A stretch of DNA of 24,331 nt from a virus: the IMG/VR virus record IMGVR_UViG_3300042309_000815, positions 1 to 24,331 of that record, one strand, 5' to 3'. The notes beneath the pieces were generated by a model. It was not told the DNA's origin and did not search any database. It saw only the letters and a list, made by a program, of their open reading frames with translations. Shown here piece by piece: positions 1-7,705 of the stretch (its first letter is position 1; each line of letters begins with the position of its first letter). The position numbers and the translations under genes were made by a program.

Positions 1-1
1 T

Positions 2-448
2 ACACACGGTGTTCCTGCCCATCATCATAATTTTTCAACTAACTATGCTGAAGAGGCAACAGCACACACTCACACATATACCATTAACAATGCATCAAGC
101 TCGGGAAACTCACAAATGCGTGGAGGTGCCGGCGATGGTTCCACAACGTACTTTTGGACTCATGAAACAATCTATACCTCGGTATATACGGTAGGGGGAG
201 CAGGAACAGGAAATGCAGGAGATACTGGATTTACCTCTGGGGGTGCAAGTTACACAAACACAGCAGGACCGGCGGTTAATGCCGCAGGTGCTTATACCGG
301 ATCAACAAATGGAACTAGTGCAAATTCTGGGCAAGCAACATTAACAAGCGCAACGGACTCAACAAATACTGGGAACTTGGCAGCACCAGCAAACGTGGGA
401 ACGTCAAATCCTCCTTTTATGACAGTTAATTTTATTATTAAGGTGTAA
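2..448 (+). CDS. Tail fibre / collar-type protein, C-terminal part (5' end outside window)
   Basis: An open frame runs from the first bases of the window to TAA at 446-448, about 148 residues, so this is the C-terminal part of a larger protein. It carries His-rich stretches (PAHHHN, AHTHTY near the start of the fragment), then a Gly/Ser/Thr/Asn-rich region, and ends in NPPFMTVNFIIKV. The next two genes end almost the same way (NPPYVTVNFIIK and NPPYFGIHFIIK), so it is very probably a third paralogue of those collar-domain fibre proteins with its collar domain cut off upstream. Family knowledge: His-x-His motifs in T4 gp12 and in the gp37 tip bind metal inside trimeric fibres. The inferred role is a virion surface fibre or adhesin tip. 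The next start codon lies one base after this stop, so the genes are co-transcribed. Confidence 0.7.
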   Translation, partial: THGVPAHHHNFSTNYAEEATAHTHTYTINNASSSGNSQMRGGAGDGSTTYFWTHETIYTSVYTVGGAGTGNAGDTGFTSGGASYTNTAGPAVNAAGAYTGSTNGTSANSGQATLTSATDSTNTGNLAAPANVGTSNPPFMTVNFIIKV

Positions 449-449
449 T

Positions 450-1439
450 ATGGGAGCTATATTTGGTTTAGCATCATCAACACAAGCAAATTCTGCAATT
501 AATAAGACCACAATTAATAATATGAGCACAAGTGCTTCTGGCATGCCTGTAGGTTGTATATTAGTATATGTTGGGGAAAGTGCTGATGTTCCTAGTGATA
601 TGCTTTTGTGTGATGGTAGTGCTATTTCAAGAACAACTTTTCCTGAATTGTTTGCTGTTATTGGAACAAACTATGGTGCCGGAAATGGCTCAACAACATT
701 TAATCTTCCCAATTTTGTAACGTCTAATAGAATTCCTATAGGATTAGATTCAGCACAAACAGAAATTAATACACTAGGAAAATCAGGAGGATCTTTTAAT
801 CACACACATGCGGGAGGTTCTCATCAGCACACGTTTTCACACAGCCATACTATTTCTGGAACACATCAACACACATATGACCATTTTCACACCATGCCTA
901 GTCACACACACACGACAACACACGGACATGGAACACAAGATCATAGACATTCAATAGGCGCACACGGACATACAGCAACCAATATTACTTATGATTTGCC
1001 TGATGTTGATCACTACCATGAATTTACAGGAAACTATTCAGGAAGTGCGGGAAATACTGATGATGGTCGAAACTCAAATGTTGATTATCCCAACGGCAAC
1101 AAAAACTATAACACAAGCTCAAATAACACCAGGTTTGCAATCGGCGGTTCAATAGGAAGCGGAACCGATGCATCCGTAAATTCACTTACGTCAGGTTCTC
1201 CATCAGTTGATTATGTATCATATAATACATACACATCTGGTGGACCATCAACAAATAACACAAGCTCTGTAACTGGAAGTGTTGATTTGGCGTCTTGTGG
1301 CCTGGACACATACTCTGGGAACACAGATTTTGGAGGTTCCTCCATAAATACATTATCATCTAATCCTCCATATGTTACCGTAAATTTTATTATTAAAGCT
1401 ATACCAGACGATCAAATCGTTGTTGGATTTCAACTATAA
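450..1439 (+). CDS. Phage tail collar domain fibre protein with HxH array
   Basis: A 329-residue protein. Residues about 32-88 match the phage tail collar domain (MPVGCILVYVGE, LLCDGS, SRTTFPELFAVIG, YGAGNGSTTFNLP). Residues 118-174, plus HYH at 188-190, hold about ten His-x-His motifs at short spacing, followed by a Ser/Thr/Asn/Gly-rich tail ending NPPYVTVNFIIK plus a short extension. In T4, such His pairs from three chains coordinate metal ions in a needle-like fibre tip, so a trimeric, metal-stabilised receptor-binding fibre is likely. AAGGTG at 440-445 is the ribosome binding site. The N-terminus (MGAIFG) resembles that of the next gene (MGRIFG), which marks them as tandem paralogues. Whether it serves as short tail fibre, long-fibre tip or baseplate fibre cannot be told from the sequence. 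Confidence 0.82.
   Translation: MGAIFGLASSTQANSAINKTTINNMSTSASGMPVGCILVYVGESADVPSDMLLCDGSAISRTTFPELFAVIGTNYGAGNGSTTFNLPNFVTSNRIPIGLDSAQTEINTLGKSGGSFNHTHAGGSHQHTFSHSHTISGTHQHTYDHFHTMPSHTHTTTHGHGTQDHRHSIGAHGHTATNITYDLPDVDHYHEFTGNYSGSAGNTDDGRNSNVDYPNGNKNYNTSSNNTRFAIGGSIGSGTDASVNSLTSGSPSVDYVSYNTYTSGGPSTNNTSSVTGSVDLASCGLDTYSGNTDFGGSSINTLSSNPPYVTVNFIIKAIPDDQIVVGFQL
798..975 (+). repeat. CACACA-rich His-x-His coding array (first copy)
   Basis: Irregular, non-identical repeats of a short unit encoding H-x-H plus three to five other residues, rich in CAC/CAT and ACA codons. This is the metal-needle segment of the fibre gene. The CA runs are interrupted, so this is a protein-level repeat rather than a perfect microsatellite. 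Confidence 0.7.
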
Positions 1440-1447
1440 GGAATAGC

Positions 1448-2410
1448 ATGGGACGAATATTTGGTGTTAAATTAAATTCTAGCAAAACAACGTCGGCCGT
1501 AACAAAGTCTGATGTTAATACATTTACTAATAGCATGTCAAATGTTCAGCCAGGTACTGTTATTATACACACAAATAATTCTATTCCGGAGGGATGGTTG
1601 TTGTGCGATGGCTCAGAATACAGTCAAGCAGTATACAACAGCCTATATACCATAATATCAAATAGATATAATTTTCATCCATCTTTAGGAAATCCATCCT
1701 CAGGAAATTTTAGAGTTCCTGATCTCAGAGATGTTTTTCCTATGGCAAAAAATGCAGCCGGACCAGCAGGAACAACAACTCTTGGAACATACAATACCAC
1801 AGGATGGAATCACACACACACGTTGCCGGCACACTCTCACGGATTAAATTCACACACACATACTATAACAGCACACTCACACGGTATTCCATCACATAAT
1901 CACAATTTAAATGGACACACCCACGCAATAGGAAGTCATACTCACACAGTATACGCACATAATCACATCTTTCCAAATCATGCACACTCACACAATCTTC
2001 AAGTCGATATAACACACTACCACAATATTAATACGGATACAACAGGAACAACATCAAATACCGCATATTATACACCAAGATCCGGTGCTTCTGCAACAAA
2101 CAAAACAATGACAACCGGAGGAGCAAAAATGTATATAAACTCAGCTTCAGGAACTGTAGGAGCAGGCAGTTTAAATCTAAGCACTACAACAGGATATTTG
2201 GATAGTAATACTGCCTTTGAGACCGGACCAAACACTGCAACACTATTGGCAAATAGTACAACAACAGGAACCAGAGACACATTAACAACAGGAAATCCAC
2301 TACAAGTCAGTGGTTTACCCAACAGCTCAACAACAAATACTGATGGATTGTCTACCACAGGTTCTGCAAATCCTCCGTATTTTGGAATACACTTTATCAT
2401 TAAGGCTTAG
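1448..2410 (+). CDS. Phage tail collar domain fibre protein with HxH array (paralogue)
   Basis: A 320-residue paralogue of the preceding gene. The collar domain spans residues about 35-95 (PGTVIIHTNN, IPEGWLLCDGSEYS, FRVPDLRDVFPMAKN). Residues 122-192 carry about eleven His-x-His motifs (for example NHTHTLPAHSHG and FPNHAHSHN), followed by a Thr/Ser/Gly-rich region and the shared ending NPPYFGIHFIIKA. AAGGAA at 1438-1443, overlapping the upstream stop, gives the ribosome binding site. The upstream gene ends eight bases before. Family knowledge: collar-domain fibres of T4-like phages trimerise and bind host receptors. The inferred role is a second or alternative adhesin. Outside the collar domain and the last residues the two paralogues have diverged strongly, as expected for receptor-binding proteins. 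Confidence 0.82.
   Translation: MGRIFGVKLNSSKTTSAVTKSDVNTFTNSMSNVQPGTVIIHTNNSIPEGWLLCDGSEYSQAVYNSLYTIISNRYNFHPSLGNPSSGNFRVPDLRDVFPMAKNAAGPAGTTTLGTYNTTGWNHTHTLPAHSHGLNSHTHTITAHSHGIPSHNHNLNGHTHAIGSHTHTVYAHNHIFPNHAHSHNLQVDITHYHNINTDTTGTTSNTAYYTPRSGASATNKTMTTGGAKMYINSASGTVGAGSLNLSTTTGYLDSNTAFETGPNTATLLANSTTTGTRDTLTTGNPLQVSGLPNSSTTNTDGLSTTGSANPPYFGIHFIIKA
1809..2019 (+). repeat. CACACA-rich His-x-His coding array (second copy)
   Basis: Irregular repeats encoding H-x-H separated by about four residues, equivalent to the array in the upstream paralogue but different in detail. They are built from CACACA and CACTCA blocks. Confidence 0.7.
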
Positions 2411-2444
2411 TTTATATTTGGATTAATATGTTGGATATACAGCA

Positions 2445-2452
2445 AATAAATA
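2445..2452 (+). promoter_or_regulatory. Late promoter, gp13 operon (AATAAATA)
   Basis: AATAAATA lies 33 bases before the gp13 start, in the only real gap (74 bases) between the fibre genes and gp13. T4 late promoters read TATAAATA at -10, so this is a one-mismatch match. An AAGG ribosome binding site at 2474-2477 follows downstream of the expected start of transcription. Confidence 0.5.
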
Positions 2453-2484
2453 CTTATTGGAACATAAACACATAAGGCCACAAA

Positions 2485-3723
2485 ATGTCAACAACACAAT
2501 CATTTGTATGTCGAGAAAAGCCAACAAAAACTGCACCAAAGGTTTTTGTCTTGGCAAACTCTATTTTACCAAACACAGATCAAGTGTTCTTGAATGGTGT
2601 TCTGCAAAATCCTGGCGTTGATAACGATTATGTTATTTCTGACAAAACCATAACTTTTAGTGCTAATACTCAAATTGATGATAGTGATGTTGTTTTAGTA
2701 AATTACTTAATTAATGTTGTTGTTCCTGAATATACTCCTAATGTACCAGAAGAAAGTTTAAAGGGTAGAAGGTCTTTAGTTCATTGGTGTTTGCGAAGAT
2801 TGGGTGCTCCTGTTATAGACATCAACATAGATGAAGATCAAATAGAAGACCGTATTGATGAGGCGCTCCTGTATTTTAGAGATTATCATTTTGATGGTAT
2901 TGAACGAGTATATCTTAAATATCAAATTACAGCATCACATGTGGTTACAGAATCTCCATATACAGGCGATATAACTCGCGGTGATACTTTACTTGGTTTA
3001 ACTAGTGGGGCAACTGCGGTAGCATATGATAAATCGGCTGATGAAAAGATTATACGATTTCGCTCCACATCAACAAAAAAATTTACTAAAGGTGAGACTG
3101 TTCAAGTTGGAAGTGATCCATCAAATACCTTTGAGATATTAAACACAGATACTTCTATTTTTACAGGCGATGTTGATAATCAGTATATTAATATTGGAAC
3201 AAAAGTAATTTCCGTCACAAACATTATTCCGCAAGAATCATCAAGCATTGGTGGAAATTTAGGAGGAATGTTTGATTTTCAATATCAATTTGCCCTTAAC
3301 AACATGTTCAATCTTGCAAGCACCGATTTAATAACCTACCAGATATACAAACAGTATATTTCTCAATGGGAGTTTATGTTTCGTGGCTCAAAAGGTATAC
3401 GATTTAATAGAAAAACAGATCGTGTTTACCTAGACATTCAAGACTGGGTTGTAGATCAATGGATTATTATTGAGGCATGGTCAGCATTAGACCCAAACAT
3501 TTATACAGAAATATACACAGATGAATTTGTTCGTGAGTATGCTTTTAATCTTATTAAGATGCAGTGGGGCGCAAACCTAAAGAAATTTAGTGGTATTCAA
3601 TTACCTGGTGGTGTTACATTAAACGGACAACAAATTTATGATGAGGCAACAGCAGAATTAGAAAAACTACGAGAAAGAGTTCGCAAAGAATTTGAATTGC
3701 CACCTGATTTTTTTGTTGGATAG
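2485..3723 (+). CDS. 13: Neck protein gp13 with extra N-terminal and internal modules
   Basis: A 412-residue homologue of T4 neck protein gp13, which with gp14 forms the collar that closes the filled head and receives the tail. The gp13 core starts near residue 93 (RRLGAPVIDINIDEDQIEDRIDEAL, here residues 104-128, then YHFDGIERVYLKYQIT) and resumes near 225 (INIGTKVISV through QIYDEATAELEKLRERV and the end). T4 gp13 is about 309 residues. The excess is explained by a β-type N-terminal module (about 18-80, VFLNGVLQNPG, DYVISDKTITFSA) and an inserted module (about 158-215, GDTLLGLTSGATA, FTKGETVQVG). Both resemble small modules common in phage fibres. It heads the gp13-gp17 run and is preceded by a late promoter-like box. 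Confidence 0.88.
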   Translation: MSTTQSFVCREKPTKTAPKVFVLANSILPNTDQVFLNGVLQNPGVDNDYVISDKTITFSANTQIDDSDVVLVNYLINVVVPEYTPNVPEESLKGRRSLVHWCLRRLGAPVIDINIDEDQIEDRIDEALLYFRDYHFDGIERVYLKYQITASHVVTESPYTGDITRGDTLLGLTSGATAVAYDKSADEKIIRFRSTSTKKFTKGETVQVGSDPSNTFEILNTDTSIFTGDVDNQYINIGTKVISVTNIIPQESSSIGGNLGGMFDFQYQFALNNMFNLASTDLITYQIYKQYISQWEFMFRGSKGIRFNRKTDRVYLDIQDWVVDQWIIIEAWSALDPNIYTEIYTDEFVREYAFNLIKMQWGANLKKFSGIQLPGGVTLNGQQIYDEATAELEKLRERVRKEFELPPDFFVG

Positions 3724-3726
3724 ATT

Positions 3727-4596
3727 ATGTCAAACAAATACTTTAATCTGTATCAACAAAAACAAGAACAAAGTTTGGTAAATGATCTTGTAGAAGAAGC
3801 AATCAAAATACATTCTATTGATGCCATTTACATACCACGAGATACAACAGACAAAATAGATCCACTTTTTAGAGAATCAATTTTAGCCAATTACAACGAT
3901 TATCATCACATTGAACTATATGTAAAGAATATTGATTCATTTGATGGTGATGGCGACGTTTTTAGAAAATTTGGTTTAGAAATAAAAAATCAAATTACAT
4001 TAACCATCTCACGAAAAAGTTTTGCCAAAGTGTTTGGTAAAGAACAATCTCGACCAAAAGAGGGTGATCTCATTTACATTCCTCTTAGTATTGCAGATGC
4101 ACTATATGAAATTCGTTTTGTTCGAGAAGATAGCATATTCTTTCAATTAGGTGAGTTTTATTCATACGATTTACAATGTGAACAGGCCGCATTTGAGGAC
4201 GAAAATATCAACACTGGTATTGAAATTATTGATGAAATTGGTGATGAGGCATCACAACAAATACTTTTGACACTAACAACTCCAATTACAGCATCACCAA
4301 AAAATGGAGAAGTAATTTATCAAGGTGAAAACCTAGAAGATGCTGTTGCAAAAGGTACCGTAATTTTAGTTGATAAAAATGCAAAAACAATAACAATAAA
4401 AGATATGTATGGTCAGTTTAGTTCAACACATGGGGAATTAAAAGGTACAACATCAACTTTTACAGGAACACTTGTAACTGACGATCCAGTTCTTGGTCCA
4501 ATACAAATTGGCGAAGATTTTGGTGCACAAAATCGAGATTTTGTTGTTATTGATTTTACTGAAAATAATCCATTTTCTGAAGATGAGGAGTTTTAA
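3727..4596 (+). CDS. 14: Neck protein gp14 with an inserted module
   Basis: A 289-residue homologue of T4 neck protein gp14 (256 residues), the partner of gp13 in the collar. Recognisable stretches are EEAIKIHSIDAIYIPRD, FRKFGLEIKNQITLTISRKSF (residues about 79-99), RPKEGDLIYIPL and FFQLGEF. The segment from about 178 to 252 (NGEVIYQGENLEDAVAKG, TITIKDMYGQF, GELKGTTSTF) has no T4 counterpart that I recall. It looks like the same kind of fibre-type β module that interrupts gp13. The C-terminus is acidic (FSEDEEF). It begins three bases after gp13 stops, and its last base is the first base of gp15. The ribosome binding site for its own start is weak, which suggests translational coupling to gp13. 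Confidence 0.88.
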   Translation: MSNKYFNLYQQKQEQSLVNDLVEEAIKIHSIDAIYIPRDTTDKIDPLFRESILANYNDYHHIELYVKNIDSFDGDGDVFRKFGLEIKNQITLTISRKSFAKVFGKEQSRPKEGDLIYIPLSIADALYEIRFVREDSIFFQLGEFYSYDLQCEQAAFEDENINTGIEIIDEIGDEASQQILLTLTTPITASPKNGEVIYQGENLEDAVAKGTVILVDKNAKTITIKDMYGQFSSTHGELKGTTSTFTGTLVTDDPVLGPIQIGEDFGAQNRDFVVIDFTENNPFSEDEEF

Positions 4597-5399
4597 TGTT
4601 TAATTCTCCATTTTATCATTACACTTTGCGAAAAGTTGTTGCGAGCTTTGGTTCGCTGTTTGCAAATATCTATGTTGTAAAACGAGATAAAGATGGTAAA
4701 GAAGTTGAGCGTCTTAAAGTGCCCTTAGCGTATGGTCCAGCCGAACGATATATTGTTCGACAGCAAGAAGATCCAGAGTTGAGTAGAAATTTTGCAATTA
4801 AACTTCCTAGAATGAGTTTTGAAATCAAGCAGCTTGACTACGATTCAGATAGAAAATTAAACACAATACGCAGAAACATTCAGCCTGTTGATAATACACC
4901 AGACAAAGTTATACGACAGTATCAAGGTGTTCCATATAAACTTACAATGGAACTGTCAATTATTTCAAAGTTTATTGACGACTCAAATCAAATAATAGAG
5001 CAAATACTACCATGGTTTACGCCAGCATATACAGTATCAATTAAAAGCATCCCAAAAATGAACTATAGTGATGATGTATCAATCGTTCTTGCAGGATTAA
5101 ATCTTCAAGATAACTACGAAGATGATTGGACAGTTAGACGAGATGTTGTGTGGACACTTACATTTGAAGCAAAAATTATTTTCTATGGACCAATATTTGA
5201 AAAGCCTGTTATCACAAAAGCAATCACAGACATTACAGCAGCAACAGATTTAGGTGGAGATTTAACACAACTTGATCCACTTGCAAGAGTAACAACCGAG
5301 CCAACACCAAATGATGTAACCTATGTGGAAGAATATGGCTATGTAGACACAGTAACAGATGGAGTGGGCAAAACAGTAATAATCAATAATGATGACTAA
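4596..5399 (+). CDS. 15: Tail sheath stabiliser / tail completion gp15
   Basis: A 267-residue homologue of T4 gp15 (272 residues), the hexameric ring that caps the head-proximal end of the tail sheath and joins the tail to the gp13/gp14 neck. Diagnostic stretches are FYHYTLRKVVASFGSLFANIYV at the N-terminus (residues 6-27), VPLAYGPAERYIVRQQ, LPRMSFEIKQLDYDSDRK, LTMELSIISKFIDDSNQIIEQILPWF and RRDVVWTLTFEAKI. TAATG overlaps the gp14 stop with the gp15 start, and GAGGAG at 4585-4590 is a good ribosome binding site inside the gp14 coding sequence. The C-terminus after about residue 205 is variable and acidic, as in relatives. The position between the neck and terminase genes fits. Confidence 0.92.
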   Translation: MFNSPFYHYTLRKVVASFGSLFANIYVVKRDKDGKEVERLKVPLAYGPAERYIVRQQEDPELSRNFAIKLPRMSFEIKQLDYDSDRKLNTIRRNIQPVDNTPDKVIRQYQGVPYKLTMELSIISKFIDDSNQIIEQILPWFTPAYTVSIKSIPKMNYSDDVSIVLAGLNLQDNYEDDWTVRRDVVWTLTFEAKIIFYGPIFEKPVITKAITDITAATDLGGDLTQLDPLARVTTEPTPNDVTYVEEYGYVDTVTDGVGKTVIINNDD

Positions 5400-5410
5400 C
5401 TTGGTGCATT

Positions 5411-5923
5411 ATGAGCAATAAAGATGTAGTAAAAAAGTATGATGTTGAGCAGAATAGTTTTGTCGCAACTGAAGAAGATTTAAAGTCGCTTGTTTCAACA
5501 AACGTAGAAACAATAGCCACCCCATCGCAACCAAAGCCACCGGAAGCTCAGCCACCTGTACGGTTTGAGAAAAAAGATTTAGTTTCAGCTCCAAATTCTG
5601 AAAACGATCTTTCAACAGACTATCAGTACATACGAACAAACTTATACACAATAACAGAAAGATCGATTGATGCGCTCAATAACCTTGTGCAAATTGCAGA
5701 TTCAAGCCAGCATCCACGAGCATATGAAGTTGTTGCTCTCCTTGTAAACACAATAGCAAACGCACAAAAAGACTTGATAGGCATTCATACCTCACGAGCC
5801 AAAATTGATGCAATTAAAAACAAAGGTAAGTCACCTGAAGTTGTCAACAACAACTTGTTTGTTGGTAACACAGCACAGCTTGATGAAATCATTAAAAAGA
5901 TGAATAAGAAGAGTGATGACTGA
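5411..5923 (+). CDS. 16: Small terminase subunit gp16
   Basis: A 170-residue homologue of T4 gp16 (164 residues), the ring-forming small terminase that regulates the gp17 motor and recognises concatemeric DNA. The conserved central coiled-coil region is visible: DYQYIRTNLYTITERSIDAL, QIADSSQHPRAYEVVALLVNTI, NAQKDLIGIH (about residues 70-125), followed by NNNLFVGNTAQLDEIIKKM, the counterpart of the T4 sequence VFMGSPTELMDEI. The N-terminal 60 residues are variable and Pro-rich (PSQPKPPEAQPPV). It overlaps the start of gp17 by eight bases, the usual pairing of terminase subunits. Confidence 0.9.
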   Translation: MSNKDVVKKYDVEQNSFVATEEDLKSLVSTNVETIATPSQPKPPEAQPPVRFEKKDLVSAPNSENDLSTDYQYIRTNLYTITERSIDALNNLVQIADSSQHPRAYEVVALLVNTIANAQKDLIGIHTSRAKIDAIKNKGKSPEVVNNNLFVGNTAQLDEIIKKMNKKSDD

Positions 5924-7586
5924 TAATTTACAGCAAATAGCACCAGACGGCATTAGAAACTACAAGAACAACCCAAACCTCAAGGGGATGGGGGTATCTT
6001 TTATCTTTACAAAAGAACAGATAGAAGAGCGCATAAAGTGTATGCGAGATCCAGAATACTTTATTGAAAAGTACATGAAGATTGTTCATGTAGACCGCGG
6101 TTTAGTTCCGTTTGACTTATACTCGTTTCAGAAAGAGTTGCTTCAATCGTACATGAATAATCGCTTTACAATAGCAAAACTGCCACGACAGGTGGGTAAG
6201 TCGACCGTTACGATTGCGTACATTCTACACACAGTATTGTTTGGTCCAATGCAAAACATAGCGATACTCGCAAACAAAGCAAGTACAGCACGAGACATTT
6301 TAGCAAAACTTCAACTAGCATATGAGCACATTCCATTATGGATGCAGCAGGGTATTGTATCTTGGAACAAAGGTTCTATTGAGCTTGAGAATGGTTCAAA
6401 AGTAATTGCAAACGCTACAGCAAGTTCAGCAGCACGAGGTAGCACATATAACATAATCTTCTTAGATGAGTTTGCGTTCGTTCCCAAGAATATCGCAGAA
6501 GATTTCATTACTTCTGTGTATCCTACGATCAGTTCAGGAAAAACTACGAAAGTCATTATGGTGTCTACGCCAAACGGAATGAATCTGTTCTACAAATACT
6601 GGGTAGATGCTGTCAATGGGCGAAACCTTTACAAACCTATTGAAGCACACTGGAGTGTAGTGCCTGGGCGAGACCAAGAGTGGGCAGCAGATCAAATCAA
6701 GCAGCTTGGTGAAGAAAAATTTAATCAAGAGTTTGGATGCGACTTCCTTGGCTCAGCGGGAACATTGGTTAGTTCATCAAAGTTGGGCATGATGGCATGG
6801 ACTTTACCTATTGAGCGGATAGGAGATTTACATATTTACGAACAACCAAAAAGCGATGGCATATACGTTCTTTCAGCGGACACAGCGGAAGGACAAAATT
6901 TGGATAATTCAGCGTTTACTGTTATTGATTGTACACAAGTACCATACAAAGTTGTAGCAAAATACTACAATAGCAAAATTGAACCTATGTTATTTCCAAA
7001 CGTAATATACAATGTGGCATGTAAGTACAATAATGCTCATGTGCTAATTGAGACAAACAACATTGGTTCTCAAGTGGCGCAGGTGTTACATGAAGATTTG
7101 GAATATGAAAACATCTTTTCAACAACAAACATGGGAAGAGGTGGTCAAAAAATATCAGCAGGCTTTAAAAAGAACTCTAAACTTGGGGTAAAGACAACAA
7201 ACCAAATTAAGACTATTGGGTGCTCAAATTTAAAAACTCTAATTGAAAATGACAAATTGTTTATCCAAGATTTTGACATTATATCTGAGCTAACATCTTT
7301 TGTGGCAACTCATTCAAGCTATGCGGCTGAGCCTGGATGTCATGACGATCTTGTTATGAGTTTGGTTTTGTTCTCTTGGCTAACTTCACAAACTTTATTT
7401 AAAGAAATAACAGACACAGATGCTAGACGAAGGGTATTTGAAGAAAAGATCAAAAACATAGAAGATCAAATACTACCTTTTGGATTCATAAACGACGGCT
7501 CTAACAGAAGTACATTTATTGACAATTCTGGAACGCTCTGGCACACCGTAGATGATGATTCTGACGACAATTTTGACGAGTTTTGA
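5916..7586 (+). CDS. 17: Large terminase gp17 (packaging ATPase-nuclease)
   Basis: A 556-residue homologue of T4 gp17 (610 residues), the portal-docked motor that pumps DNA into the prohead and cuts concatemers. ATPase domain: Walker A RQVGKST (residues 91-97), Walker B IFLDE (181-185) and the coupling motif VSTPNG (217-221). Nuclease domain, RNase H-like: first acidic residue D322 in LSADTAEG, E379 in LIETNN, and HDD at 476-478. All expected catalytic residues are present. I chose ATG at 5916 rather than GTG at 5913. The upstream AAGAAGAG lies inside gp16, and the two genes overlap by eight bases. The acidic C-terminal tail (DDDSDDNFDEF) is typical of terminases. This marks the phage as a headful packager of the T4 type. 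Confidence 0.96.
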   Translation: MTDNLQQIAPDGIRNYKNNPNLKGMGVSFIFTKEQIEERIKCMRDPEYFIEKYMKIVHVDRGLVPFDLYSFQKELLQSYMNNRFTIAKLPRQVGKSTVTIAYILHTVLFGPMQNIAILANKASTARDILAKLQLAYEHIPLWMQQGIVSWNKGSIELENGSKVIANATASSAARGSTYNIIFLDEFAFVPKNIAEDFITSVYPTISSGKTTKVIMVSTPNGMNLFYKYWVDAVNGRNLYKPIEAHWSVVPGRDQEWAADQIKQLGEEKFNQEFGCDFLGSAGTLVSSSKLGMMAWTLPIERIGDLHIYEQPKSDGIYVLSADTAEGQNLDNSAFTVIDCTQVPYKVVAKYYNSKIEPMLFPNVIYNVACKYNNAHVLIETNNIGSQVAQVLHEDLEYENIFSTTNMGRGGQKISAGFKKNSKLGVKTTNQIKTIGCSNLKTLIENDKLFIQDFDIISELTSFVATHSSYAAEPGCHDDLVMSLVLFSWLTSQTLFKEITDTDARRRVFEEKIKNIEDQILPFGFINDGSNRSTFIDNSGTLWHTVDDDSDDNFDEF

Positions 7587-7611
7587 GCAGTTAGACTGAA
7601 AAAGTTATTTG

Positions 7612-7619
7612 TATAAATA
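7612..7619 (+). promoter_or_regulatory. Late promoter for gp18 (TATAAATA)
   Basis: A perfect match to the T4 late promoter box TATAAATA, in the 119-base gap between gp17 and gp18. It leaves an untranslated leader of roughly 80 bases that ends in a strong ribosome binding site (AAGGAGATAAAG just before the start at 7706). Strong expression of the sheath gene is expected from this site. Confidence 0.8.
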
Positions 7620-7705
7620 ATTCATGCAACACGCTTGACTATATCAAAACCACTCGTAGTGTAGTTAGTGATAAGTTTCGACTTTAAGAAGACAAGGAGA
7701 TAAAG

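Noticed and set aside
798-2019. CACACA tracts as a phase-variation switch.
   Set aside because: The CA runs are short and broken by other codons. The amino acid pattern (HxH) explains them better than slippage.
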